Source of the DNA: Tritrichomonas musculus
Taxonomy: Eukaryota > Parabasalia > Tritrichomonadida > Tritrichomonadidae
Reading direction: 5' to 3'
NCBI GenBank assembly: GCA_039105265.1
Contig: JAPFFF010000003.1
Location: 4,588,001 to 4,652,000, forward strand
DNA: 64,000 bases
Shown here: piece after piece, positions 48,601-59,200 of the stretch
Layout of the letters: the number at the start of each line of letters is the position of its first letter
Position numbering within the stretch: position 1 is the first letter of the stretch
Translations under genes and position numbers: made by a program
Notes under the pieces: generated by a model
The model's database searches: none
Told to the model about the DNA's origin: nothing
Seen by the model: only the letters and a program-made list of their open reading frames with translations

Positions 48601-49114
48601 AGCCGTTGACAATGATGTTAAATATGATGGAATAAAAATTGAAGAAGAAGAAGAAGATATAGAAAGTGGAAATGATGAAATTGAAATCGAAGAGGAGGAA
48701 GAAGAAAAAGAATCTGAAGATGAAAATGCAAATGAGTATGAGAAAGAAGAGCAAAGCGACAATGAATTTGAGAAAGAATCATCCGATGAAGAACATGATG
48801 ACCGAGAATCACTAGAAAATAAAAAAGAAGAAGAAGAATCCAGTAATAAAGAAAAAGAAAACGATGAAAAAGAAGAACAAGAAACCAAAAATGAAAGTGA
48901 AAAAGAAGAAGTTAAGAAAGATGATGAATTTGAATCAATTCCACCAATTGTCATTAAGCCAAAGATTGATTATAGAGCCATTATTTTGGATAACAGTAAT
49001 CAACCTTTCTACGATGACCTTGTTGAGTGTGTGGGTGCTGATTCTGTTTCCAAGTGTCCTCTTGAGGATGCATTAAATAGGCTACAAAAAGAAGCGCCTT
49101 TTCTTCTTTCATAA
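45692..49114 (+). CDS. PH-like plus LRR (CARMIL-type) protein with long Lys/Glu-rich tail (1140 aa)
   Basis: An N-terminal PH-like region (about 30-115) is followed by a helical linker. A leucine-rich repeat region (about 210-625) has repeated units such as LKKITFDNISF, VVIKNCKFTSNTLPSFFDHI and LFYLDISGQNIGDDGMIKLA. The spacing and the DISGQNIGDDG motif are those of ribonuclease-inhibitor-like LRRs found in CARMIL actin regulators. From about 705 to 1085 the protein is an extreme Lys/Glu/Asp tract with no Leu-rich structure, probably a long charged single helix or disordered. A compact, apparently conserved C-terminal segment follows (FESIPPIVIKPKIDYRAIIL to the end). Actin-cytoskeleton regulation is inferred from architecture. 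The antisense open frame in the tail is a composition artefact. Confidence 0.7.
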   Translation: MELKKLHPYFQLSLLEELYKAKIYEIDENKKKIEQDLIITNVCFFFLRRRGFSSGFTLSNAISPESILAVTIEDDKMVFTIEQENDSSNQQKKTFTSNENTKIIAIMKQVRWALFGDITINTNTDSLKDELQLNTMQYSSKNQNAERFLAHAINSNHSDLLSMAQSIFEMFSKENNSFTITHEIIKSSLINPFIQTLLSLRYFYEIIISNNQYSVFLDFISQILKQSKFLKKITFDNISFAKLNSNDTIFQGKDIEKSFSSIAFVNGCDFTSNQFLIFLRDFSSYTGNIESVVIKNCKFTSNTLPSFFDHINGVKSIKKVKYFEIDGLSSSDQIQEPLIRLLNNSNQFFHCIKVTNLPLDADVVLSRSTLFDNHVEEFHLHNSNFLKAIIPPIENYYSCNTIDLSRTKFKLESLISFFNNIKPPIRKIILNEINIDNKSLSEFYQQLPKYNFQFIEQFEFASNPVPSSYNQIFLDFISKMKNLAVLNISSSLDSSDSSVIENASNLLHSLKNLLLLIFKGSGKSSFKSEFTSIFDKLPPYLFYLDISGQNIGDDGMIKLAEFIVSRGKPNSQLQDIFEFKATQINHFLSNFEAKADGTLQYIIFNRMGCTIKGFISVLESIVGSDSAIKNAEWGQQEIYRLSKKDSSFEKNQLESRIQQLKNLFDDKFANNSKDPILSTSSFSTNSIIHFSLSSLPNQELNKKEKKKKREKDKEKKDDKERSKRKKRSKEKIEENENNEALCIEKERKERKRKEKKDSKDKVEVKDKTEEKEKREKKRKEKKELKDKNEVNEKVEETENGKTKRKEKRKPKEKANAEITDKTETKAKEKRKSDEKKIKKKKEKEDREEEKETKKDIKLEKEAKKSIKLEAENETKEKVEKKIKNELVNEVTNEIKEENENIKKNEVEEEKEKDDDIKNEDEDENEKDDEVEIKSEAENEKDDEVEINNEAENEKDNEIKNEVDKRIENEEAVDNDVKYDGIKIEEEEEDIESGNDEIEIEEEEEEKESEDENANEYEKEEQSDNEFEKESSDEEHDDRESLENKKEEEESSNKEKENDEKEEQETKNESEKEEVKKDDEFESIPPIVIKPKIDYRAIILDNSNQPFYDDLVECVGADSVSKCPLEDALNRLQKEAPFLLS

Positions 49115-49382
49115 TTCCCAGGAACACATATGGTAACTACATGTCTTTATTTTGCACTTTGTATTAATATTAATATTAAATAAAAAAAAAATTCAGTATT
49201 AATATTATTTATTTCTGACTTTAGAATGTTGACCCAAATTTATGTCTAAATTATACCTTATTAGTCAATGAATTTTACATGTTAAAAAATATGAATGTAT
49301 AACGTCTATTAATGATGTTTCGTACTTTGAAAATAAATTTTGACAGCATTTGAAAAGTTACTCAAAAAGTTTCATTACATCA

Positions 49383-51782
49383 ATGAATGATCAACTGTAT
49401 ATTTTTCTTAAAGACACTCCTTTAATTGATGAAAATAAATATACAGCCGCTGAAGAAATTTTAAATCGATATATTTCACAAAAATGCAGTTTTGAAGAAT
49501 TTTTAATGATTTTTACTCAATTCGTCAATTTCGAAAAAATATCGCCTCTAAAATTAATTTTAAAAATGACTATTATTCCGTCAAATGATGATATGGTTCA
49601 AAAACTTGTTTATGAATCGAGCAAATATATACCAATTATAATTCAATTTCCTAATTTTCTTGATTGTGGATATAATTCAGGTAAACTTTTTAATGATTTT
49701 ATTTCTTTTATACATGATTTAGTTTATCAATATGAAAATGAAACAAATTATGCAAAGGACAAACAAAATGTTTATTTAAAGAATATAATTGATTTCTGTC
49801 TAGACATTGAAGAAAATACGTTAGATTTTTTCTTAATTTTATTGAATCATTTTGCATATCGTTTTACAGAAGCTCTTTTACCAAATTGTGCTGATGATAA
49901 TGATAAGCCTCTTACTACTTGTTTATGTGATCTAGCATCAATACGTGAAATGATTGAATCAAAAAGATTATGCACTGCATTTTGCGAATCGGAATTCTTT
50001 TTTGATATTATGTCATCTTTTTTCTCAAAATCTGTGCTTCCAGGTTCTTATGAAAATCCTCTTTTTTTTGGTCATAAGCTAGAACTTCATACTGATAATC
50101 AGAAAATAGCTACTTTGGAACATTCATTAAATACGTATTATACAATAGTGAAAGATATTATCGTTTTATTATGCAATAGTGGCCAAACTTGTCTTAGCCG
50201 TACAATTGAATTTATTCGTTATTTTATTAATCAAAACTTAAGCGCAATTGAAGAAGATTCCAGTCTTGAAAAAGGGATGGCATTATTAAATTTTGAGGCA
50301 GTAATGATTGAAATTGCTTTGAAAGCAGAAGGTAAAAGTGATGAATCAGCTCCTTATATTCCTTATATGGATGGTTCAATGACACCCTTTTCAAATGAAA
50401 AAGATTTTACTTTATCTTCAGTATATAATTGGTTGAAATGTCCAAATATTAATGAGGGAGGAGTTAAATATATATTTGAAGAAGAGCAAGATAAAAAAGA
50501 ATATGCGGAATGGAATACAATACTACAGCAAAGGCGTAGTCAAAAAATTAATCGTCAAGTTTTTAATTTTTTCTTTGCAGCAGCAAAAACTATTTCTATT
50601 TCATCAAGTAAATTGATGATAAAAATTCATCAGCATGATTGTTCTAATTTGAGTGAAATCGATAATTTAATCTTAGAGAAGAAAAAAAATATATACCATG
50701 TTCTTTTATGTTTGCCAAGCAAATATTCCCAAATCATTAGATTTATGGAATGTGTCTTAGATTTTATTTTGACGACAGGTGGTTATGATCAAACGAGTGG
50801 CCAAATGCCTAGCCATCCATCAATTGCTTATCAGCATTTGCCAGACTATTTGTTAGGATCATGTATAGTTATTATTAGATATTACAACGCCCAATTACTA
50901 AGTGATGACAAATTAAATAGACTTCTTTTTAGGATTTCGATTTTTCTTATGAACAAAAGATTAGTTATAAATCCAATAATAACTTCCAGAATTATTAAAA
51001 ATTTTGCAGATATGCCATGTAATCAAATTGATGATTTTGATTATTCAGTGAATCAAGTTTTTCCTTATATTATGGATTACTATCCAAGAGCAGATAAAAT
51101 ATTTGTCACAGACGATTTTCAAAAACAAATAGAACTGAAAGTTCCTTGTATTAATCTAATTGAACGTTGGCTTGTTGATGGCCAAGGTAAAGAATTTATC
51201 AAAAATAACAATGATAATCCTGCCTTTATTAACCTTTTTTATTCTTTTTCGCATGATATGGAATTAACAGTACAAAATTGTTTTAATACGATTTCTCAGA
51301 TTCAAGTTGAACAAGCAAAAGTCCAATCTATAAAGGATAAAGATGATTCATTATTGATAAAATATCGAACAAAGCTCAAATTCTTTTTCTCAATTATTAA
51401 AAAATTGTTTTTCTTTTTCAACACTTTCACCAAGATAGCTCTATCTACTTTTAATAATGAACAAATTGCGTCTCAATTTGCATCACTTACTTTTTCTGTC
51501 TTTAGTAAAGTTATACAGCCAAAAGAACTTGTGATTGACAATCCAACTCAAATTATTTACGATCCCAATTATTTCATTAGAACATTTTCTTTCCTTTCTT
51601 ATTTAATCAGGAATAATCAAGTTTTTATGAAAAAATTATCTGACTTATTGAAAGGTCCAAATAGCGATCTCTGCGAAAAAGTTCACAAAGAGTTGGAACA
51701 AATAGCCCAATTATCAAATAAAGATAAAAAAGTCTATGATTCATTTACTTCTTTTGTTGAAGCAATTAATCAAATGAAATAG
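49383..51782 (+). CDS. UFD2/UBE4 core-domain protein lacking a U-box (799 aa)
   Basis: Ufd2/UBE4 proteins are E4 ubiquitin ligases that extend chains on Cdc48 clients. Most of this protein reads as the UFD2 core. One block is SYENPLFFGHKLELHTDN followed by a long helix pair with LSRTIEFIRYFINQNLSAIE, matching the 'GPFF.LS...' region. Another is LLFRISIFLMNKRLVINPII (the 'yi.NPyLraKl' helix). A third is NPAFINLFYSFSHDMELTVQ (the 'FinfLiNDaiyLLDE' helix), then the terminal IIYDPNYFIRTFSFLSYLI (the 'Y.F.PK.LL..i' helix). Where the roughly 75-residue U-box should follow, the protein stops, and the next 400 bp encode none. So it could bind partners but not act as a ligase in the usual way. The ATG at 49,383 (TTTCATTACATCAATG) is preferred over an upstream TTG. 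Confidence 0.7.
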   Translation: MNDQLYIFLKDTPLIDENKYTAAEEILNRYISQKCSFEEFLMIFTQFVNFEKISPLKLILKMTIIPSNDDMVQKLVYESSKYIPIIIQFPNFLDCGYNSGKLFNDFISFIHDLVYQYENETNYAKDKQNVYLKNIIDFCLDIEENTLDFFLILLNHFAYRFTEALLPNCADDNDKPLTTCLCDLASIREMIESKRLCTAFCESEFFFDIMSSFFSKSVLPGSYENPLFFGHKLELHTDNQKIATLEHSLNTYYTIVKDIIVLLCNSGQTCLSRTIEFIRYFINQNLSAIEEDSSLEKGMALLNFEAVMIEIALKAEGKSDESAPYIPYMDGSMTPFSNEKDFTLSSVYNWLKCPNINEGGVKYIFEEEQDKKEYAEWNTILQQRRSQKINRQVFNFFFAAAKTISISSSKLMIKIHQHDCSNLSEIDNLILEKKKNIYHVLLCLPSKYSQIIRFMECVLDFILTTGGYDQTSGQMPSHPSIAYQHLPDYLLGSCIVIIRYYNAQLLSDDKLNRLLFRISIFLMNKRLVINPIITSRIIKNFADMPCNQIDDFDYSVNQVFPYIMDYYPRADKIFVTDDFQKQIELKVPCINLIERWLVDGQGKEFIKNNNDNPAFINLFYSFSHDMELTVQNCFNTISQIQVEQAKVQSIKDKDDSLLIKYRTKLKFFFSIIKKLFFFFNTFTKIALSTFNNEQIASQFASLTFSVFSKVIQPKELVIDNPTQIIYDPNYFIRTFSFLSYLIRNNQVFMKKLSDLLKGPNSDLCEKVHKELEQIAQLSNKDKKVYDSFTSFVEAINQMK

Positions 51783-52229
51783 CATAAATAAAAAAATTGG
51801 TCATAATTATCATAAATAATTATTCTTTTTTTTTTTTTAATAAACCTAAAAATTGTGATAATATTGTAATTATAGAAGAAAAAAAGATTTAAATATTGAT
51901 ATTTTAATTATTCATGGTTTGCTAGGCTCCATTTGATAAAAAAAAAAAAAAAATTAACATAGCCAAGTTTCTTTTTTTCTTTCTTTAAATCTTTTTAATT
52001 CAATATTTCCATAAACGATGAATCTGAATGTATAGATATCGCTCAACTTAGAATACTGAAAAAAATACAATATTAGAATCCTCACTAATATTATAATGTT
52101 GTCAATACTAAAATATTTGGTAAATCAATCGAAATCGTCTTTTTTGGGGAGAGTGAAAAGAAATCAAGAATATCTCATTTGTTGAGAAAATATTTTATAT
52201 CACATTTCTGATTTTATTTAATATTATCA
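51783..52229. other. Intergenic AT-rich spacer with poly(T)/poly(A) runs
   Basis: Contains T10-type and A14-type homopolymers and the presumed promoter of the tetraspanin gene (TTATCAATGG at the start codon). No U-box-like coding sequence is found in any frame after the UFD2-like gene. Confidence 0.55.
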
Positions 52230-52937
52230 ATGGGTTTAAAATTAAGATGCCTCAAATCAGATTGTTTTCAAAAAATTTTCACTATGTTTCAGCGTTGTAG
52301 TAGGTGCTGTAGTAAATCGCTGCAATTCAAAATATATTTTATCTTAATTGGAATCATAGATTTTATCTACGGAATTATAGTATCAGTCAATTGTATCAAA
52401 AAATGGAATAATACGAGCATCACAGATTATGTAAATGTAGATGTTGTTTCTGTAATGATCGCCATTATTGTTTTTATTGTTGTTGTTCACATTGGAGAAA
52501 TATTTTGTTTGATTAACTTATCGCGTGGCTCACTTTTTGTTTATTTAATTGGACTGGTCATTTTAGCATGCCTAAGCTTTTCAGCAATTTGGATATCTTA
52601 TATAAACAAACTAGGAATCATTGATGATCTTGGCAGATTATATTCAAATTTAGCGAGTACTGTTGATATTGAGAAATTTGAAAGAAATTTCAAATGTTGT
52701 GGATGGGAGTTTATTTCAAGTAGGTGTACAAGCATATCTGGTGTTTCATGTACAACTGTAATTGATGAAATTGTGGTGGCAACTGGTAATTCCACCGGAA
52801 ATACTTTGATACCATTAATAATAATACACCTAAGTGAAGTTTTATATACTATTTTCATACTTGTTTGTTATTCCGGTATTGATTGGAAAGAAATCAAGCC
52901 ATTTATACGTCATCATAATATAGAAGATGATTTGTAA
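52230..52937 (+). CDS. Tetraspanin (235 aa)
   Basis: Four membrane segments (about residues 33-54, 72-95, 101-124 and 190-214), a short cytoplasmic N-terminus with many Cys (RCLKSDC, RCSRCCS) suitable for palmitoylation, and a large outer loop between segments 3 and 4 with the tetraspanin hallmark CCG at 156-158 plus further Cys (CTS, SCTT). Tetraspanins organise membrane microdomains and exosomes; in trichomonads members of the family are linked to flagella and adherence. The outer loop is short for the family. It is convergent with the dynein gene. Start in TATCAATGG. Confidence 0.8.
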   Translation: MGLKLRCLKSDCFQKIFTMFQRCSRCCSKSLQFKIYFILIGIIDFIYGIIVSVNCIKKWNNTSITDYVNVDVVSVMIAIIVFIVVVHIGEIFCLINLSRGSLFVYLIGLVILACLSFSAIWISYINKLGIIDDLGRLYSNLASTVDIEKFERNFKCCGWEFISSRCTSISGVSCTTVIDEIVVATGNSTGNTLIPLIIIHLSEVLYTIFILVCYSGIDWKEIKPFIRHHNIEDDL

Positions 52938-53238
52938 TCAATCATAGCAGAGTTTTTTTTATATATTGTTATTTATTATATTATATCTTTTGTTTTTAAT
53001 GTATAAAATTTGTGTTTTTAGGATTCAACTTTTATGAATTAGTTATATTTTCTTATTCTTTACAGTTTCCAGGAAATTTGGAAGAAGACATTAAAAATAT
53101 TTATTCAAATCATTTTTGAAGGTAAATAAAAATCTTGGCGTTCAAATAAATTAGGCCAAATTGTAGAATGTGTTTTAAACAAAATACTAAATAATAAAAA
53201 TAATATCAAAAAAAATAAAAACATTTATAATCTATAAT
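52938..53238. other. Convergent 3' spacer
   Basis: Lies between the ends of the tetraspanin and dynein genes. Only 3' UTR-like AT-rich sequence is seen. Confidence 0.5.
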
Positions 53239-56200
53239 TCACAATTGAACTGTAATGAATGTTGCAACTGATCTTTGGATCCAGTGATCAGGTGCTTCTT
53301 TTTCTGCAGGTATAAATAAGCTCATTATATAATTAGGGAGTCCAAGTGCACCAGATCCTCTATTCTGAGTTCGATAAAGCGGGCATTCGAAAGTTTTGCT
53401 CATATCATACACCTCAGTCTTTTGAGTAGGTAGTAAATGCATAACTGGTAATGTTGAAATTAGTTCCGTTTGTTCGCATTCGACCAAATTTTTTTCTGAT
53501 TTATTCCATTTTGCACCCTCAAGAAATGGGCCTTCTATATATATGCCTTCATCTGGATAATTATTTATTGAATCGTCATTATTTATAACTGTTGTAATCC
53601 AGCGCAGTGAATCAAAAGCAACAGTATGTTTTCTTGCATAAACTTGAAGAACAGCTGTCAAAAATTCTTCAGGGTGATAAAAGGCCCCCAGTTTAAAAAT
53701 AAACGGTCTCTTTCTCGATCGTACCCAATTATCTAAGAAAGATATTCTCATATTCAAATCATCCATGTAAGCCCGAAGGGTCAAAATTGATGGAAAACTA
53801 TATTCAAGCCACATTTCTGGGATTTTATTTGCCAATAATCTTCTATTCAAAAGTTCAAGTCGCTGATCAATTACAATTAGTCCTTTTAATCCTTTTTCTA
53901 ATGTCAAAAGAGAGTTTTTAATGACTTGAAGAAGTTTGTTGTATAGTAAGATTTCATGATGAAGAACAGTATTGATTGTATCCGTTAAATCGTAATTCTT
54001 ATCAAAATCATGAATATTAAATTCGTTGGGAACTTCTTTGATTAATGTTTCAACAAAGTTTAATGCAAATTGTTCTTCTGAAATTGAGCCAGAAGCAGCA
54101 ACTAAAGTTGGTTGGATTTCAACTAGAGAATTAAAAATTCCTAAAGCATCATTTCGAGCTGTAATAGTAGAAGCATTCTTTGATAAGCCAACATCAGCAC
54201 CTTCTGTAACAATTGGCCATTCGTTTAAAATTTCTTCAACTTCTTTAAGTGGAACTGAGAAATTTGAAGGTGATGGATATTTTTCACCAAATGAGAAATT
54301 CTTTTCCATTATATTTTGTGAGAAGAAGCGTTGTAGTAATGATAATAAAAGCCTTCTATCCCAGCGATCAGTGACTCTTCCGCCGTAATTTAATTCTCCA
54401 ATAACATATGTTAATGATTCGAATGGAATTGGACCATTTCCTGCTTCATTCAAAAATGTCTTAAGATGTTTTCTTGAGATGGCAAAATCGCTTGGATTAA
54501 ATTCATATGGAATATTCCATCCAATTGAGCCAAATTGAATTCTTTCTAGAACAACAGCATGGAAAAACGATAAATGGAATGTTAATTTCTTCTCCTTTTC
54601 GGTTGTTTGTTCATCATATTCATCTGTGTTAAAACCATTGTACATACGAAGCATATTCTCACGAATTCCTTTAGGAATTTCATATATCAGCTTTGTGCCT
54701 TGATAAAGAATTCCAATTGGAAAATCAGGAGAACTCATTGTAACTAAACAAAGTCGAAAACGTGGATTGACTTCTTCTGGTTTGAAATTGTCAATAATGT
54801 ATTCTAATTTTGGCATCCATGAAAGTGAAAGATGGCAGTTTTGTAGAAGAACCCACATTCCTGTTTGTATTGCATTTTCAATAAGTTCTTCAGCTCCCTT
54901 TCCTCGCCCTCGACCAAGTGAGTAACTTTTGAGATATTTGTCTAATTCCATTGATTGGGCAACTCCAATAATTTCATCTTGTGGATCAATACCAGGAGTA
55001 ATAATGAAAATTAAAGGAGAAAGGGGAGAAGAATCTTTAAATACTTTACCAAGATTAAGTGCTGGTGGTTCTACGAATTCTTTTCCAAGAGTTTCAGAAA
55101 TAAAAATTCGAAGACCTTCTCTAACTCGGTGTAAATGGCAAACACGTAAAAGTAATAATTTTTCAAATGGTGAAAGTTTTAACTTTCCTGGAATATTATC
55201 TGTTTCAGGAGTATTTGAGGATATATAAGTTTTCCATTCATCAGTATTTGTTTTAATTGATTCGATTAATGTTTTGAAAGGCGGAGAAATATTGGGTAAT
55301 TCTGAAAGAAGTGACCAAATATCGTCTGAAATCCAAGAACTAAATTCATTTTTAGATTTGCTTGGATTTGGTGATAAAATAAAAGCCAATTCACTTGTTG
55401 TAACCTTTCCTTCTTCGAGTAAAATTCTAATTGTCATTAAAGTAGAAAACAGAAGCTTGTGTCTTGAAAAAAGTGAGAATGATACGCTTTGATAGAATTG
55501 TCTAGCTATTGAAGTATGAAAAGCATCAATCAAAGCAGCTTGATCAGTAGGGTGTTCACTTTGTTGTATTGCATTTTTAAATATATTAACAAACCATTTC
55601 AATGAGAATTGATACATTGGATCAACAACTGCGAAATCAGAAGCACAAAAGTACAAAAGAGCAGCACGATCAGAAACAGTTGAGAATTTCTCTCTGAAAG
55701 CTGCAATCTGTTTTTCAGTCTTTTCAGATTGTGCCATTTGTTGTTCAATATTAGCCGAAGTTTTTTGAGCACGTTGCAAAGTATCAATTGCCACATTATC
55801 ATCAAGAATATCACTTCCAGCATTTGAAACTATTTGAAGAATTTCATCTTCAATTTCTTTCAATTTTTTAGTATTTGCTGCATTTGCTTCCATGATTTGA
55901 ATTCTCTTTTTATCAAGATCATCACGTTCCACTTCGATTAAATTATTCATTAATAAGTCGCTCAATCCTTCTTGTGTGGTTGTGAAGTTGATTAAACTTA
56001 CTTGTGAACAAACTTCAGGTGAATAAATAGGATTTGGATATTTAGTAGAAAGATAAAGACGGAATTTATCGTCATATTGAACATATTCACCACCGAGAGC
56101 AATTTTCTTTTGACCATCAACAATTAAAGTTTCTCTTGATAAAATTGGATCTATTAAAGGATCCAATTTTAATCCCACATTTTCAATTAAAACTGGAATT

Positions 56201-59200
56201 CCAAATGAAACGCAACTTTTCATTCTTTGAAGAAAATCATTCTGATCAAATCTTAAAATTACTAAATTTTCGCCAATTTCAGAACGAAGCCATTTTGTAC
56301 CGCTAAGCTGAGGATCAATTAACAAAGGAAAAGAAGTGTCACTATTAGCAATAATTAAAGCATTATCGATTGAATGAGTATCATTTGGTAATCCTTTGAC
56401 GATCCATTCACGAATTGTTGGATCATTTCCGAGTGATTGCGATATATTAAACGTTGAATTGTGCAAAATATTTTCATTTGTCAATATTTTTTTCCATTTT
56501 TCAATTAAATTAATTCTAAACGGCTGCGAAAACGCACCGAGATGAGTTAGACAGCTAACTTGAAGTAAAGTATCACCCAACAAGTATTTAGCAGCATCTT
56601 TTAAGTCTTCTGCACTTTTACTCCATCTTTTAGTCTCACCACTTAGTCCAGACATAATTTTCTGTGCTCTTGAAAGGCGAAGTTGAGTAATTGCGACATT
56701 TTCTTGAAGTTCTTGTTCATGTTTTTTCTCCTCGTTGAATTTATTTTGAAGACTTTGAAGTTGATCTTCGACGGATTTAAGATGTGCCATACTTTCAGCG
56801 AGAACTTTTTCACTTGCAGCGAGTTTTGCTGATGCTTTATCGGCCGCTATTTTCTTTGGAAGAATTTCTTGATAAACGTGCCAATAATCAAAGGCAGCGC
56901 AGACCCACTGATAAAGTTGAGCCACAGCTTGATACCCGCCTTGAACGGCAGCTAATTTTTGATCTCTTTCTTGTTTATTTGCGCCCACGTATTTTTTAAG
57001 CTTATCAATTGTTGATTTACTAATTTCTTCGACCTTGTAATTTTTCACTTTTTTAATGAATTGAATGTCATTCAATAAAGACAATGTTTCAGGCCAATAA
57101 TCGTCTTCTTTAACGCCAGGGACGCCTGATTCGACTTTTCTAGGTTGTCTTCCGAATATGATGCAAATTGCATCGAATGTAGATCTTAAAGCAGGATGAA
57201 TAACTTTAAGTTGCTTAATGTTAACCAATGCGTTTTTGTCCATTGAATCAACTGCTTCTTGAGCTGCTTGAAGAATTGGTTGTGCTGCTGCCAACTTCTC
57301 TTGAGCGTCACGATTTGTTTCTGCTGCTTCATCTGCTTCTTTTTTAGCTACTTCACTTTGTGCTTGGACTTCTGCTTTAGTCTTTTCAACTTCGGTTTGT
57401 TTAACCGTCAATTCTTTCAACATCGATTCAACTTCTTTTCTCTTTTGTTGAAGCATCGGAATATCACGATCAAGCTTGTGTGATAATTCTTCAACTTGTG
57501 CTCGAGTTGCAACAATCTTTTCAACTCCGCCTGAATATTTATTAAATAATTCTTCATTCTTTTGCTTTTGGATTTTCACTCTTTTGACAAAAGTATTGAT
57601 CAATTCAAAGTATCTTGAAGGAGTGCAAGCTGTGAATCTTTTGGTTTCAATTAAGAATTTATTCGCCGCTTCTTCAACAGATTTATGAACTTGAACACAG
57701 ACGTTAACAACAGAATTAATTGTGTTTTCATCGCCTCCTAAGTTAACTTTACTTAAAGAAGCTTTGGCAACAGAGTCAAGTGCATCTTTCGACCATGGCA
57801 TGTACCAGTCAATTGTTGTTTCTGTTCTCAGTGCAGGGAAAGTAAGCATTGACTCTTTAAAGGCTGTTCCAAAAGGCGAAAATACTAAAATAAGATGAAG
57901 ATGTTGCTTGACACGATCTGTAAAAATAATCCACGGATCGCCGTCAGTTATCATTTCATTTTGAACGATGTCCGCTTTGATTTGTTCCATTTCATCGTTC
58001 TCGAAAAGATTCGGAATTTCTCCATTTATCAATAAATTCGAAATATCTTCAAGTTGGAAGTTTCCTACGATTTGTACATCTGAAATAACAAAGCCTGTTG
58101 GAAGATCATTCAATCCACATTGTCTCATTAAATTTTTCATGTCTTCACGCCATTCAGTAAGATTATAAGTACGTGTTATTTGAATTTCAAACATTTCCAT
58201 TTGATTCATATATAATGATAATCGTGCAAGACTTTTTCTTCCACTTGATTTAACGCCAACAAGCAAAGCATGACCTCTTTTCATTGATAAAATTCTCGAT
58301 AATGCTGATAAATGGTCAATTGCTTCATTAAATAAGACAATGTTTAATGGTTTTTGGGCTTCTCTGTTATGTTCTTCAAGCAATTCTCTTGATATTTTTA
58401 ATAATTCATCAGAAGAACAAATGCATTCTTTATAACCGCCATTTCTATCAGAAAAGCTATTAAAAAGTAATTTTTCATGTTCAATTTTTGAATCAAAATA
58501 TTTCAAACAACCTTTTTCAAGTTGTTCTGAAAACCATTTTCGATCTTCAATTGAATTAAATCTATCATAGAATTCACGTGACATTTCATTCGCCCAAAGA
58601 TGAATGAATGTATCTTCATCAATTACATCTTTCAATTCAATTAATTTCATTCCTTTCAGAACACGGACAATATTTCGTAAAGAGAATATGTAATGAAGTT
58701 TTGAAGGAATTGGAAGAAGATTTTTGGAGCAATTTTCAAAGATTTCAAGTGAAATTGAAACCATCGATGACAAATTTTCTTTGACAAAATCTGGAAATTC
58801 TGAAAATGATAATTGAGTTAATTGTTGCAAAATTGTTTGCATTGACTCGGTTTTATATTTAGGAATATGAATGTAATAAAAATGACGAACAAGTCTTTCA
58901 GGGATACTAAAAAGACCAGCACCTTCTGGTCCCATTGCAGCGATTAAAGTTGTTCCAACGATTCTTTGAAATTCAACATTCGAAGTGTTATACCAACCGC
59001 CGTAATCAAAGAATTGTCTGATGAGTTCTAAAGGAGGTTGAGCTCCATAAATTTCAGGTTTAACAGAGCCAATGTTGTCCAAGAAAACAACAAGTTGTTG
59101 ATTCTTTAAAGGACCGAAAACTCCATGACTTTTGTGCATAAAAGATCTCAAAACATTAAGAACATTAGAAGCTATCGAACAATTCGCTAAAGGAAGATTC

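Noticed and set aside
47782-48954. 390-codon Ser/Phe-rich open frame on - opposite the LRR gene
   Set aside because: It is the mirror of GAA/AAA-rich codons in the Lys/Glu tract; composition alone keeps it open.
49350-49382. Eleven extra N-terminal residues for the UFD2-like protein
   Set aside because: They depend on a TTG start; the ATG at 49,383 has an initiator-like context just upstream.
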